Notes: generated by a model not told the origin, from the letters alone. DNA of 64,000 nt from CAJCIT01 sp963771305 (GCA_963771305.1 CAVYTS010000014.1:62001-126000); one strand, 5' to 3'. Positions 43,863 to 54,475 are shown, counted from the stretch's first letter. Program-made: numbers and translations.

Positions 43863-45991
43863 TCATAGTGCCTGGCATTATCATCTGATTGATTTTCAAC
43901 GAACAAGTCAGATTGAGTTTCCGTGCGACCCCCTCGCAGAACGAGCTTGCCTGTCCGTTGAAGCTGATCGAGGATGCTGCGAACCGGCTCGGCATCCAGA
44001 TCTGAGCGCCGAATCTCCCAGGGCGCACGGGCAGTGACTTGCTCGCGGTTCAACAGGCCTGCTTCCACCAGGCGTTCGATGGAACGATGACTCACTCCGC
44101 ACAGCCGCGCGGCTTCATTCAAGCTCACTGTCTCAGGATCAGGCTGCGCACGCCTCTGACCCGCTATGGAGTGGTTCTTGCGCGCGGTGGCTACACGGTT
44201 CTGATCCCATCGCTTCCCTTTTCCAGTGCAATATCCAAGTCGATTTAATACCGAGGCAATTTGGTCATCGCCGTAGCGAACGGCCATCCGACGAATGATC
44301 TCCAAGGCCTCCATGGGGGTCGCTGTCTCGGTCGCTGAACGAGGCCGATCCATCTCCAGTTGAGTGTGCACACCGCCCTTCCAATGAATGGTGAAGTGCA
44401 GAGTTTTCTTCGCGGGATCTGAACGCGCGATGATCTCTTCGATAACTGTGCGGAAGACCATCTTCTTTAGTGTTGGTGGGCAGTGGTCGCCATGCCAGAC
44501 TTCGGCGAAGCGCTCGCCCATCGAAACAATGCTGGTTTCCTCTTCCGGAGAGAGTGAAGAACGCATTTCTGCAAGACAGCCAAGCTGCTGCCGAACTATG
44601 TCAATCTCTTCCAGCTTCTCGTTCCATCGGCGTTCCAATTCAGCAGCCGCCAAACGGTTTCTAGCATCCACCACGTCATATTGTTCAAAGGCTCGCTTCG
44701 CCTCGTACTCCAGTTGCTCAAGTTTGCTCGACAGAGCAGCGCCTTGTGCTGCTTCCCCGGAGCGGAGCTCCTCTATGGCCTTCAGACTGGCTTCTACGCC
44801 AAGCGGAGAGATCACCGTTAATAGCTCTTCACTCAATCGGCGATCGACCATTGCGCCACCAAAACCGATGCAGTACTGGCCGCCGTCATCATAGTCTCCT
44901 TTGCATAGATAACGCGCGTTAGTTCCTGTGCCGCCCCAATACCGCACATGAAGTTTGCGGCCACAATGGCCGCAGCGCAATAGCCCGACGAGCAAGCCCT
45001 GACCAGCGCGGATCGCCGACATCGATTCATCAGCCTCCCCAGTAACGGAGTTGCGGCGCGTCATACGTTGGTTTTCTTCGTACGTAGCCCAGTCAATATA
45101 TCCCACATGGTGGCCGGGAATGAAGACCCGACAGTCCTGCGGCCGTCGGTTCGCCGCCTGACGCTTCTTGAGCAGGCCGTTAATCAGCAGTGTCTCCGTA
45201 GGGCGCCTTCCCCAAACATAGGCCCCAGCGTAAAAAGGATTGCGCAGAATGTCCGCGACTAGGCTCTGCGAGGGAATCTTCCAGACGAGCTGCGTTCCCC
45301 GGATTGGGTTCGCGGGTAACTCCACATCGTGATCGCGGAACCAATGGAATGTTTGCCGCACGCTCCATACTTCACGAAACTTTGTGAATACCAGTCCTAT
45401 GGCTTCGCGAACTCGCCGATCCGGATGCAATACAACCTTACCGGTGCCATCTCTCGCGTATCCAACCGGAAGCCTCTTGAACAGCTCACCACGGCGCGCT
45501 TTGGACTCTTGCCCAGCTTGTAAACGTTGTCGCAGAACTTTCAACTCCACCACGCTCAGCGTTCCCTTGATACCCAGCACGAGCTGATCGTCCAGATAAC
45601 TCAAATCATAAACCTGTTGCTCATCTCCGATCAGCGTTCCGAAAATCTGACAGACTTCAACCAGCCGGCACCAATCCTTGTCGGTGCGTGACAATCGCGA
45701 AACTTCACGACTGACAACAATACCCACTTCGCCCAAGGCCACCGAGCTGAGCACGCGCTCAAATCCTTCCCGGGACGCGGAGCCCATCGCTGCACTGCAA
45801 CCGAGATCGCTATTGATGACCTCGATCTCCTGCCAACCTAGGCCTCGTATCCGCTCAGCCATCTCATACTGAAGACGCTGGCTTTCGATGTTCTGCCGGA
45901 CCTGCCTATCACTGGATTGCCGCAGATACACGATTGCCTTACGAGCCAAGTGTTCTGGCTTGATCTTGGGACTGTATAGAAGCTCGCTCAT
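43859..45991 (-). CDS. Large serine recombinase with C-terminal HTH
   Basis: 710 residues, uninterrupted. The catalytic domain starts KAIVYLRQSSDRQVRQN, with SREVSRLSRTDKDW; the recombinase domain follows, then a zinc ribbon (GLLRCGHCGRKLHVRYWG), a coiled coil (ERRWNEKLEEIDIVRQQ) and an unusual C-terminal MerR/excisionase-like HTH (VSLNEAARLCGVSHRSIERL). The TGA stop at 43859-43861 is formed by target DNA. It integrates and excises the element without target duplication. Confidence 0.88.
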   Translation of the reverse strand: MSELLYSPKIKPEHLARKAIVYLRQSSDRQVRQNIESQRLQYEMAERIRGLGWQEIEVINSDLGCSAAMGSASREGFERVLSSVALGEVGIVVSREVSRLSRTDKDWCRLVEVCQIFGTLIGDEQQVYDLSYLDDQLVLGIKGTLSVVELKVLRQRLQAGQESKARRGELFKRLPVGYARDGTGKVVLHPDRRVREAIGLVFTKFREVWSVRQTFHWFRDHDVELPANPIRGTQLVWKIPSQSLVADILRNPFYAGAYVWGRRPTETLLINGLLKKRQAANRRPQDCRVFIPGHHVGYIDWATYEENQRMTRRNSVTGEADESMSAIRAGQGLLVGLLRCGHCGRKLHVRYWGGTGTNARYLCKGDYDDGGQYCIGFGGAMVDRRLSEELLTVISPLGVEASLKAIEELRSGEAAQGAALSSKLEQLEYEAKRAFEQYDVVDARNRLAAAELERRWNEKLEEIDIVRQQLGCLAEMRSSLSPEEETSIVSMGERFAEVWHGDHCPPTLKKMVFRTVIEEIIARSDPAKKTLHFTIHWKGGVHTQLEMDRPRSATETATPMEALEIIRRMAVRYGDDQIASVLNRLGYCTGKGKRWDQNRVATARKNHSIAGQRRAQPDPETVSLNEAARLCGVSHRSIERLVEAGLLNREQVTARAPWEIRRSDLDAEPVRSILDQLQRTGKLVLRGGRTETQSDLFVENQSDDNARHYE

Positions 45992-46151
45992 CTGTCCTCC
46001 TTCCTTCCACTTGAAAAACTGTCACCAGAATGCGCGCCATGAGATCGACCAGTTCGGCTCTTCCCGTGACCTCGATGGGCACGAGTTCCTCTTCTGTTCG
46101 GGCCAGGCGTAACAGTTGCAGTTGCACCATGAGGGTCTCCCTTGCATCCAT
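45939..46151 (-). CDS. Small protein upstream of the serine recombinase
   Basis: 70 residues from ATG 46151: MDARETLMVQLQLLRLARTE, then IEVTGRAELVDLMARILVTV. Helical and compact, overlapping the recombinase start by 52 bp. I do not recognise a family; similar small genes sit at this place in such elements. A structural accessory for recombination is possible. Confidence 0.5.
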   Translation of the reverse strand: MDARETLMVQLQLLRLARTEEELVPIEVTGRAELVDLMARILVTVFQVEGRRTDERASIQSQDQARTLGS

Positions 46152-46377
46152 CGTCAGACGTTTGCAGAAGGGCAACGTCATTTTCTTCGGCAGTCCGTTG
46201 CCTCAACAACGAGGCGAGACCTAGAAGCGATTCCCTGCTTAGGTAGGCTTGCGTGCTGATCTTGGAGTGGGCGGCTTCCGGCGAAAGCATCCATACTGGA
46301 ATCTTCAGTCGTTTGCCGACTGCATCGATAACCGACACGGCGCCGTCTCCCCGTTTGGGTCTACGGAGAACTCGCAA
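45988..46377 (-). CDS. DUF5372-like protein of the element, start unclear
   Basis: Sequence upstream of the first start codon is already coding-like: VRVFYPFHPLHGYSLRVLRR, then VIDAVGKRLKIPVWMLSPEA. The HPFHPLHG-type motif is that of small DUF5372 proteins found next to serine recombinases. No ATG/GTG/TTG lies before that motif, so the start was lost or is nonstandard. The C-terminal half overlaps the next gene and may not be real. Confidence 0.45.
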   Translation of the reverse strand: MRVLRRPKRGDGAVSVIDAVGKRLKIPVWMLSPEAAHSKISTQAYLSRESLLGLASLLRQRTAEENDVALLQTSDDGCKGDPHGATATVTPGPNRRGTRAHRGHGKSRTGRSHGAHSGDSFSSGRKEDR

Positions 46378-46469
46378 GCTATATCCATGAAGCGGATGAA
46401 ACGGATAGAAAACCCGAACGTGCGTCGCGTCCGCACTCGGGGTATTGTGTGTGACGATGGCATCATCCC

Positions 46470-47183
46470 CACGTTCACTGTGTCGTGGCCGCTGGCGGCT
46501 TGTCTCGCGATCACGCGCACTGGGTGCGCCCCCGAAATGACCGCTTCTTTCTACCGGTAGGGGTTCTCAGCGAAGTCTTCCGCGGCAAGTTTCTCGAAGC
46601 GCTCCAGCAGGCTCACGCTTCCGGACAACTCCAGTTTCACGGCCTGCTTCGCGGCCTGGCTCAGCCCAGGCTGTTCCGGAGTTTGATCCGTCAGCTTTAC
46701 GCGCCGCGCTGGGTGGTCTACTGCAAACCGCCTTTCGGTGGACCCGAGCAGGTACTTCGTTACCTCGGCGCCTACACTCATCGCGTTGCGATTTCCAACC
46801 ACCGTCTCGTTTCCTTCGTTGAGGACCAGGTGACGTTCCGCTGGCGCGACTCCGCTCACAAAAACAAGAAGCGATTCCTGACTCTGCCTGTCGACGAATT
46901 CTTGCGTCGCTTTTTACTGCATGTGCTGCCGCGTGGCTTCGTCCGAATCCGCCACTTCGGTTTCCTCGCCAGCCGTCGTCGTGGGGTACTGGTTCCTCTT
47001 TGTAAGCACCTGCTTCCGGCCGGTTCACCCGTGACGCCGCCCGCATCAACTCACTCTGATTCCCCAGGCCAGTCGGCGCCGTTCTGGACCTGTCCGCTGT
47101 GCGGTGGTCCTATGGTTGTGATCGAGCGACTTACCGCCGTCCAGATCAAGCTCCGTTCTCCGCCGGAAGCCCAGGTCGCCTGA
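46470..47183 (+). pseudogene. IS91-family transposase, C-terminal part
   Basis: The frame resumes HVHCVVAAGGLSRDHAHWVR, then FRGKFLEALQQAHASGQLQF, FGGPEQVLRYLGAYTHRVAI (the region with the active-site Tyr of this family) and a final zinc knuckle WTCPLCGGPMVV. With 43380-43862 it makes one transposase of about 400 residues. Confidence 0.8.
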
Positions 47184-47643
47184 GATGCCGAAGCGTATTC
47201 ATCGCCGAGCGTCCAACACTTCGGCAAGAGGTCGCTACTGCTGCGCTTGCAACATCGCAGTTCTCCAGTGGGCCCGCTTTCTGCCCGCCTCTCTGGCATC
47301 CTCCCACCGATCCTTTGCCTCATTACAACCACGATCTACACCCGTGAGCCCACTTCTATCCCAACGTGCTGCCTTCCGATGTCCCCTCCCACAGCCCCAC
47401 GCACGGCCGCCGTCGAATCAAAATGCATAGCAGCTTCCTGCCAATCCGGAGAGGCTTCCTTCATCGCACCGTATCGAAACCACCGCGGCCACGCCTTTGC
47501 GTTGCGCTCCAGCCGATCCCTTTACGTGGCCGCGGCGCTTCCGATACGGTCCTAAGCATTATCGGAAGCTATTCAGCAGGCCTGGCCCAAACGCCCTCGC
47601 TGTGCCCAGAGAGAATTCTAGTGCCGGTTCTGTTCGTTCTAGA
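47184..47643. other. IS91 terminal region and formamidase upstream DNA
   Basis: This 460-bp stretch lacks a gene. It should hold the IS91 3' terminus. Just before the formamidase start, ATTCTAG (47615-47621) and CTAGAAT (47639-47645) form a perfect 7-bp inverted repeat with a 17-bp spacer overlapping the ATG, a possible operator. Confidence 0.4.
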
Positions 47644-48897
47644 ATGAGGGCCATGCGCAACCCTCTGTTCCTGCTGCTCTTAACTGCTGCGTTATTGGTG
47701 GGTCAACCGCCCGGCGTTAACGGGCGATGGTTCGCCACCGCCGACTTCTACGGTACGCCTATCAACTTCTCGATGGAGATCAACCAGCAGGCAGACAAGC
47801 TCACAGGCAACTTTGACGGAGACAAACTGGAGGGGACTCTCACCGGAAACTCCATCCACTTCTTAGCCAAAGATGAGCGCGGTGGCACTGAGGAACTGAC
47901 GGGAACCATCGAGGCCGGAGCCATTTCTGGGACCATCACCTTTGTGGATGCCGACGATAAAGAGCATCCCAGCTCGCACCGGTTCACGGCTACGTTTTAC
48001 CGCCAGTTTTCGGCGGCGAACAAGCCTGTACTTACCATCTCCCCGGGTGACACCATCCACACCAGAACCGTCGACGCCGGCGGCACCGACGAGAAGGGTG
48101 TGACGCGCGTCCTGGGGGGCAATCCCGAAACCGGACCTTTCTTCGTTGAGACGGCTGCTCCCGGGGATACCCTGGTCGTGCATCTTACGCGTCTGCGCCT
48201 GAATCGCGATTGGGCCATTAGCGATGATGCCATCGTTGGCCGGGGACTGAACAGCAATCTGGCGGTAAAGATGAAGGACGGCTGGCATCTCGATTTGGAG
48301 CACGGCGTGGCTACCCTCGAGAAGCCCAGCGAGCACGTGACTCGCTACTCGGTGCCTCTCCGGCCGATGTTGGGATGCGTAGCGGTTGCACCAGGCTCCA
48401 CGCAGGCGCCGCCAGGCACAGGCGATTCAGGCCGCTGGGGCGGCAACATGGACTTCAATGAGATCGTGGAAGCCGCAACCGTCTACCTGCCCGTGAATGT
48501 CCCCGGCGCTCTCCTTTATGTGGGCGGTGGTCATGCGGCGCAGGGCGACGGTGAACTAAACGGCAACGCGCTGGAAACGTCCATGGATGTGGAGTTCACC
48601 GTGGATGTGATTGCGGGGAAATCCGCCAGTGGTCAACGTGTGGAATCGGCGACCCATGTTATGGCCATGGGATTGGACGGCTCGCTCGACGACGCTTTCC
48701 GCAGCGCCACTGCCAATATGGCGCAGTGGCTCACTGACGACTACAAGCTGACCCCCGCGGAGGTCGCGGAAGTCCTCGGTACGGCCGCCGAATACAAAGT
48801 AAGCGAGGCAGCCGATCGCAACGCCGGAATTGTCCTCAAGATCAACAAGGACCGCCTGCAATCCCTGACCACCCCGCGAAATAACCATGACCTCTAG
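47644..48897 (+). CDS. Secreted acetamidase/formamidase family protein
   Basis: 417 residues from ATG 47644; a later ATG at 47653 is possible. The signal peptide is NPLFLLLLTAALLVGQ. An N-terminal about 110-residue beta domain (GRWFATADFYGTPINFSMEI) precedes the FmdA/AmdA domain: ISPGDTIHTRTVDAGG, GPFFVETAAPGDTLVVHL, MLGCVAVAP, GRWGGNMDFNEIV and HAAQGDGELNGNALET. These enzymes hydrolyse short amides; export suggests periplasmic action. Confidence 0.85.
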   Translation: MRAMRNPLFLLLLTAALLVGQPPGVNGRWFATADFYGTPINFSMEINQQADKLTGNFDGDKLEGTLTGNSIHFLAKDERGGTEELTGTIEAGAISGTITFVDADDKEHPSSHRFTATFYRQFSAANKPVLTISPGDTIHTRTVDAGGTDEKGVTRVLGGNPETGPFFVETAAPGDTLVVHLTRLRLNRDWAISDDAIVGRGLNSNLAVKMKDGWHLDLEHGVATLEKPSEHVTRYSVPLRPMLGCVAVAPGSTQAPPGTGDSGRWGGNMDFNEIVEAATVYLPVNVPGALLYVGGGHAAQGDGELNGNALETSMDVEFTVDVIAGKSASGQRVESATHVMAMGLDGSLDDAFRSATANMAQWLTDDYKLTPAEVAEVLGTAAEYKVSEAADRNAGIVLKINKDRLQSLTTPRNNHDL

Positions 48898-49026
48898 TAG
48901 AACGTCTAATTCGACGAAGCTACCTTCTCCTGGAATCGTGCGATCTCTCCGCGGCAACCGGGACGTTATCGTCCCATATCGGTAGCTGGCTCTTTTGCCT
49001 GCCCAAGTTTCGATGGCTGAAGCATT

Positions 49027-51577
49027 CTAACGGCTTCCGATTACGGGGCGCGGCGGCGCGTCTTTCACGTATTTGTCGAACCAGCGAAGCATCTCGTAAA
49101 TGAGCTGTTCGTTAGACTCCATTGCCGTATACAAGTGCGGCTCGTGCGGGAGCAGCACCAGGCGGGCGGTGCCACCGTTGCCTCGAATTGCCTCGTAGAG
49201 CTTTGTTGATTGAATTGGCGTGGTGCCTGGATTCGCGTCTTCCGCGCCGTGCATGATCAAGAGCGGCGTCTTCAATTTGTCGGCGAAGAAAAATGGCGAG
49301 ACCTTTAGATAAACATCCTGTGTTTGCCAAACCGACCGCCGTTCATTCTGGAAACCGAAAGGCGTGAGCGTCTTATTATAGGAGCCGCTGGTAGCTACGG
49401 AACAAGTCGGAGTGGGCCACCAGATTTACCGTCATTAAAGCGCCGTGGCTGTGTCCGGTGACGCCTATGCGGTTGGGGTCGGCGACGCCAAGGCGCACTG
49501 CCTCATCGACTGCGGCCTTGGCATCGGCTACCAGCTGTTCCAGATAGGTGTCGTAGGCTTTCTTCGGATCGCCGATGATGGGGAACGAAGCGTTGTCGAT
49601 GATCGCGTAACCTGCGAGGAGCAACAGTCTGTAGTTTCTAAGCTGCGTGAAGGTTTCCTGAGAGCCAGCAACCTGGCTGGCTGTCGAAGCCTCGGCGTAG
49701 TCCAGAGGATACGCATAGAGAATGGTTGGAACGCGCGTGCCCTCTTGGTAGCCGGGTGGTGTATAGAGCGTGAACGACAGATCAACCCCGTCGGCGCGTT
49801 TGTACTTAACCAACCGTTTCTTGATCGCACGTACCGCCGGTGTGGGATCGGGAATGTGAGTGAGCGCGACGCTCGTGGAAGCAAAGGCCGCTTCCCCGGC
49901 GGGCGCATCGCGGGATTGTCCAAGCGTTCGCACGAACACATTTGGGGGGTCGGCCGGCGATTGATGCCAGGTGAGAAACGTCCGTGTGTCCGGCCCGGTA
50001 AATGAAATGAATCGCTCGTAGCAAGTCTTATCGCTGCGAAACAGACGTTCGTACTCTAGGGTGTTGAGGTTGAGCCGGTCGAGGAACGGCCGGTCTCCGT
50101 CGGGCGAAGCTCCGGCTCACGCAAGATAGATGGAATCGCCGTCTTGGCGAACCACCCATTGCCCGTTGGCGAGCTGGCGTGCCACAGGATAGCCGGGGTT
50201 CTTGTACCTCTCGTAAGTCGAGAGATCCCAAATCAAGCGAGGTTTTGCCTGTCGGTCGTCGACGTCGATGGCGAAGCTCCGCCGCCACTGCCGGTTGCTA
50301 TCGTACTCGCTCAGAAGAGCGACGCTTGTTTTTTCGCTCCAGTCGAAGCCATCATAACGCTGCTCGGTTCGCGCAATATCGACAGCGGGTGCGCTAAAAG
50401 GCGCCTTCGCCAGCATGATCTTATCGCGGGCCGGGACATTGACATTCCAGTCGCCGCCATCGAGCGCCTCGGCCCAGACTTGCGTCGCCGGATCGGTAGC
50501 CCGCCAGGAAAAATCGCGCGGACCCAGCGGAACGCCATGGATGGGAACGCGATCCGCCAGGGGAAGCGACGCGACGGTGTGAATAAGGACGTGTGAGGGT
50601 TGGGATACATCCCAAACTTCGACTTCCTTGGGGAAGCGATCGTAGGTGGTCACATACGAGTAGGGCTTGTGGATCGCGGCGACGAGAATGTGCCGGCCAT
50701 CCGGTGCCGGGTCGAGCGAGTCGTAATTTCCCGGCTTTCCAATGGGCGTGATCGTCGCGGTCGCAGCATCGATCAAGGTGAGTTGCGAGGCCGCGAAGTA
50801 ATCGAAGATATCCTCGTCGTGCTTGCTGCCGAGCGTGTCACGGTTTTCGTAGGTGCTGCTTTGTCCTTCTTGGCCCTCGGTCTCCTGGATGCTCGGACCC
50901 ATCGGCGCGATGGGTTCGGGTGGCGGCGCGCCAATACTCTTGGGCACCAGCTTGACCAATAGCGTTTTCTGATCGGGCATCCAGTGGATCTCGCCGCCGA
51001 ACATGGGGTTGAGGCAGGCTCCGGGTACCCGATGCACTGCGCCGGTCTTGGCATCGCCGATCCAGAGCTCGACCGACTCGGCAGCGATATTCACGAATGC
51101 AAATCGTTTTCCGTCCGCGGCCCACAGGGGATCGCCCGGGCACGCACCGGCGGGAAGGGCGACATGAATTGTGGCGTCATCGGCGATGTGCACCAGGTCG
51201 AAATTCGTGGCACAGCGCGTGATTCCGTACCCGCCGGCGGTATCGTGCTTGCTGTGGTTCTTTGGCTCGACGCGCACGCCCGCGAGGCGCAGGAACGGGT
51301 TCGCCACACGGGCGATCGATGGGTAGTCTTGCCAGTACACCAGAAGAATAGCGTCGTCCGTAGGGCTCACCCTGGGGATTGGCGGCGAGGGCGAACGCAT
51401 CACATCTAGAATGCTTTTCGGCGGCTGATTATATCCAGATGTAGCCTCGGCCGGCCGCGCCGGTGCTGAGGTCACTTGCGACGACAACGAGGTCGACTGC
51501 CCTGCAATGGGCGTGGACGTCGCCCACGCAACGAGTACTCCGGCGAAAAGGCAGTTCAAGGCGTTCCGGACTGGCAT
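49027..51577 (-). pseudogene. S9 prolyl oligopeptidase-family protein, nonsense codon and deletion
   Basis: The signal-bearing N-terminus and beta-propeller run from 51577 to an in-frame TGA at 50117 (after SIYLA). The same frame then continues AGASPDGDRPFLDRLNLNTL to the catalytic serine in GVTGHSHGALM. Family members have Gly at the TGA position, so GGA changed to TGA. After HSDLFR near 49400 a short deletion shifts the frame, and the end (LLIMHGAEDANPG, LVLLPHEPHLYTA with Asp and His) lies in another frame. Two lesions make it a pseudogene. Confidence 0.8.
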
Positions 51578-51876
51578 AAGTTACCTCCGCGTCAGTCAAA
51601 AGCGAAAACAGACAAACAAGACAATACTACGCCCGTGGTTCGCCAAGAATGAGTCCGCATCCGACATTTGAGAGCCACGGCTTGGTGACGGCTTAGACAG
51701 GAGTCGGACGAATCGGAAGATAGACAGAACGAGGAAGGATGCCATTGCCCCGATTGGTTGCTCATATCCGACTCCATGTCGGTGTTCTTCCAGGCGGACG
51801 GAGTAATGGCGAACCACAGCGGCTGAAATCGGAACGATAAGACGTGATATCGGTAGTCACCGGAGAACCCGGTGCA

Positions 51877-52464
51877 CTACGCCAAAAAAATGTCTGAAAG
51901 TGGCGAGAGGCTGTGCGCGTCGATCTGTCTGGCGTCATAGGCGCTGTCGGAAAGCTCGTAAAGATAATCCACGCGTTGGGAGGACAGGGTCATCAGCGGT
52001 ATGGCCGCTTGCGAGTCATGCACGCTGGCGCTGGTGAGCAGCGCAGCAATGATAATTTGTCCATCCGCCGTATCGAAATGGATCTTGTAGCCGCGCCAGC
52101 TGTCGTTGTTGCCCTGGCTGTTGATCTTGGTGCCGATATCGCATTGGGTAGGCAGTTCGCTCAGCATTTGCTCGATCTTCTGCTTACGCTGACGCTCAAT
52201 ACGCGAGCCGCGTTGGGCCGCTTTCTTTTTGTCAAAAGATCCTTTGCACACCCTCTGCTTGCGGGGGATGGCGGTCTTGTTGCGCAGCGCCTTCTGCTTA
52301 CACTCTCGCTGTTTCTGCTTCTCGCGCTTCTTTTCTTGGCGCTGCTTTTTGTGCTCCGCCGTGACGGCGAACCGTTCGCGCGCTGGAATGGCGGTAGAAT
52401 CCCGGGCGATGTCAAAAACATTTCTTCTTCGTTTTGTTTTAATTGCAAACCTCGAGTTTTGCAA
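51877..52464 (-). pseudogene. IS1182/IS5-like transposase fragment
   Basis: A highly charged linker (KKQRQEKKREKQKQRECKQK) precedes GYKIHFDTADGQIIIAALL and TSASVHDSQAAIPL, the catalytic-domain signature of these transposases, then LYELSDSAYDA. The N-terminal half and the final catalytic Glu region are missing. Confidence 0.65.
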
Positions 52465-52476
52465 GAGCCTCTGGCG

Positions 52477-52815
52477 TCAGCGACAGGATCTGAACTTCGA
52501 GCGACCTTTTTCTGAACAAGTAAAGAGTGTCCACTCACCGTCTTCAATGATTTCTGTATCTAGGTAACCAGCGTTCCAAAGCTCATCAACTACCTCTCGG
52601 GGCACGCTCACGCAGTCTAAGTCGGTCACCAGCGAAAATGACGTGCCGCCATCCCGTGCTGCAAATAGAAAGGCGTCTTCAACGGTGCAAAGCTGGCCTA
52701 GCAATCGTCCGGCGTAATCACTCAAATTCATTTGTTGCAGACTGCCTGATGTATCTGGTTGCCGGGAGTATCCATTAACCAGCCGAGTATATAGGCGAGA
52801 GACCGAAAAGATCAT
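52477..52815 (-). CDS. Hypothetical protein
   Basis: 112 residues, with LSDYAGRLLGQLCTVEDAFL and TSFSLVTDLDCVSVPREVVD. Codon use and composition look protein-like, but I recognise no domain. It could start at the internal Met of MNLSDYAG. It lies between a transposase fragment and a permease fragment, so it may be a remnant. Confidence 0.4.
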   Translation of the reverse strand: MIFSVSRLYTRLVNGYSRQPDTSGSLQQMNLSDYAGRLLGQLCTVEDAFLFAARDGGTSFSLVTDLDCVSVPREVVDELWNAGYLDTEIIEDGEWTLFTCSEKGRSKFRSCR

Positions 52816-52949
52816 AGATCGGTTCCTTGGTGACAGGCTGACATTCTGAGGCCCTCGTCGGAGGGATCTGTGGGTAACACGAAGGTTCAGCTCAATGGCC
52901 GCTTAATGCGGGAATGAGCATTTCCGCAGCAAAGTAGGCTTCGCGGACT

Positions 52950-53042
52950 AGTTGGACGGTCCGGCCGATCACGCGGTGATCGAACCCGAAGTGGCGCGCC
53001 CAGAACTTATGGCCGAGCACCACCACCGGCTGCGGGTCTTGG
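52950..53042 (-). pseudogene. MacB/ADOP permease fragment
   Basis: The minus strand reads QDPQPVVVLGHKFWARHFGF, then DHRVIGRTVQL, matching the conserved 'V-V-x-L-S-x-x-x-W-x-R-x-F-G-x-D-x-x-V-I-G-x-x-x-x-L' of ADOP permeases. Only about 31 residues remain. Confidence 0.55.
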
Positions 53043-53143
53043 CCGACGATACAATCCCGGAGCAGACCATGCGGGTGTTGTGCGGCTTAGTACTCGACCG
53101 CGCCACGCACAAGAAAACCAGCCCGCGCGCGGTCGCCGGGCCA

Positions 53144-53704
53144 TCAAAACCAGCCCCCGGACGGCTCGAGGCCATTGATGCGCAGATACACCACGAGATT
53201 GCCGTAATGCAAGGCGTCATGATTTCCTACTTGCGTCAGGATGAACATCTTGTTCGTCTTGGCGCCCCAGAAGTCCGCCGGGTCATTGAGGTGCGCATCG
53301 GTGAACCCGGCGTACACGCCATCGCAGTAAGCGAACGCGCCTTTGAGATAGGCCATGATCTCGGCCTTCGAACCCTTCGCGGTCGCCGTGGCGGGGTTCG
53401 CTTCACCCTTGACGTTTGAACACAATATGTAGGATATATCCGCCACATGATTCAGAATCTCGGCAAACGAGCGAACGTCCTTCGTCGGCCGGTAGCTGTA
53501 CTTGGACTCCGGCATCGCGTCCGCCGACTTCATGAGCTTGTCCTGCATATTGCTACGAAAAATGGACAACGTCGTCGTCAGCGGATTCGGCGCCATGGTC
53601 GGATTGGGCGGATTGGGCTGGGCTTCGGCGTTGCCCAAGGATGCCAAGACCGAAACAGATATCATGCCAACAACCACCACGACGCGAGCAATGGATCGGA
53701 ACAT
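53144..53704 (-). CDS. Secreted DinB-like protein
   Basis: 186 residues from ATG 53704; the upstream start at 53800 would precede the signal peptide (RSIARVVVVVGMISVSVLAS). DinB four-helix features: SNMQDKLMKSADAMPESKYS, SFAEILNHVADISYILCSN and VGNHDALHYGNLVVYLRING, with metal-ligand-like histidines in LNHVAD and NHDALHYGN. Exported DinB proteins are frequent in acidobacteria; function unknown, possibly a metal-dependent thiol-handling enzyme. Confidence 0.8.
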   Translation of the reverse strand: MFRSIARVVVVVGMISVSVLASLGNAEAQPNPPNPTMAPNPLTTTLSIFRSNMQDKLMKSADAMPESKYSYRPTKDVRSFAEILNHVADISYILCSNVKGEANPATATAKGSKAEIMAYLKGAFAYCDGVYAGFTDAHLNDPADFWGAKTNKMFILTQVGNHDALHYGNLVVYLRINGLEPSGGWF

Positions 53705-54475
53705 TAAGAGTTCTCCCTGAGCGAAGACGCTGCACGCAGAAGCCCTCCTTAACGTCTTCAATCCAAAGGATGGTCCGTGGTGGACCCTGTCCGATTCCAC
53801 TCGAACACTGTTCGCCTTCGGCCAATCGGTCCGTTCCTGATGGTAACCTTCCTAGCCGTTGAACGCTTTGCCGCCGGCCACGCACTAGACGAGGAAGGTC
53901 CTTTTAGGAGGAACATCCAGGACGGGGCTTAAGCTCTTTGCCCTTTGAAGAGCCAACTCGTCGTGTGGAGTGCACGCCAGCAAAACACTGGAATCTTTGA
54001 CTGCACGGGCGCCTCACGCCAACCTTGCCGAAAATCCGACCTGGCGTCGAGGCTTATTGTGCTAATAGGTTTTGAATGCCCGCGCCGAAAAACGACGACT
54101 TCGCGCTTTCGGCGGGCTACTTGAGCCGATCGGTCCCGCCAACCACGATGCGAGCGGCGGCCGGAAGGATCGCCTCAGCGGTCCTCTCAATGCACTACTT
54201 ACCTTCCGGCTTGGAGCACCGGGGACGTTAATTTTGTATTATCGGAAGCCAAGGGGCATCGCCGGAGGTGCTGTCAGTGAGATGACGCTAGGATGACGCC
54301 CATCATTTCCTCGCCAGGGAGGAACTGGATTCGCTTCGCTTCCCGGCGAGGTGGAATCACCAAATCGTGATGGCGGAGGTAGCGAGACGGACAGCCAAAA
54401 GCGATTGAATCTTCTAAACTGGCTGGCGGAGGGCCTTTTTATGGGGCGACAGAACCAGAAAGGTGCGGAGGCGTC
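53705..54475. other. No gene recognised
   Basis: 770 bp upstream of the DinB gene and before the SulP fragment. Frames in all directions are short or lack motifs. It probably contains the DinB promoter and degraded sequence. Confidence 0.4.

Larger units (their letters stand above)
43863..46469 (-). mobile_element. Serine-recombinase element inside the IS91 transposase gene
   Basis: The IS91 protein reads QNPH on the left and H-VHCVVAAGGLS on the right, so about 2.6 kb is inserted at that codon. The shared trinucleotide CAC at both junctions is compatible with serine-recombinase strand exchange. No long inverted repeats were seen. It encodes three minus-strand genes, like the insert in the group II intron but unrelated in sequence. 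Confidence 0.7.

Noticed and set aside
50117..50119. Second selenocysteine codon
   Set aside because: The UGA replaces a family glycine, has no neighbouring Cys motif, and the gene carries a further frameshift.
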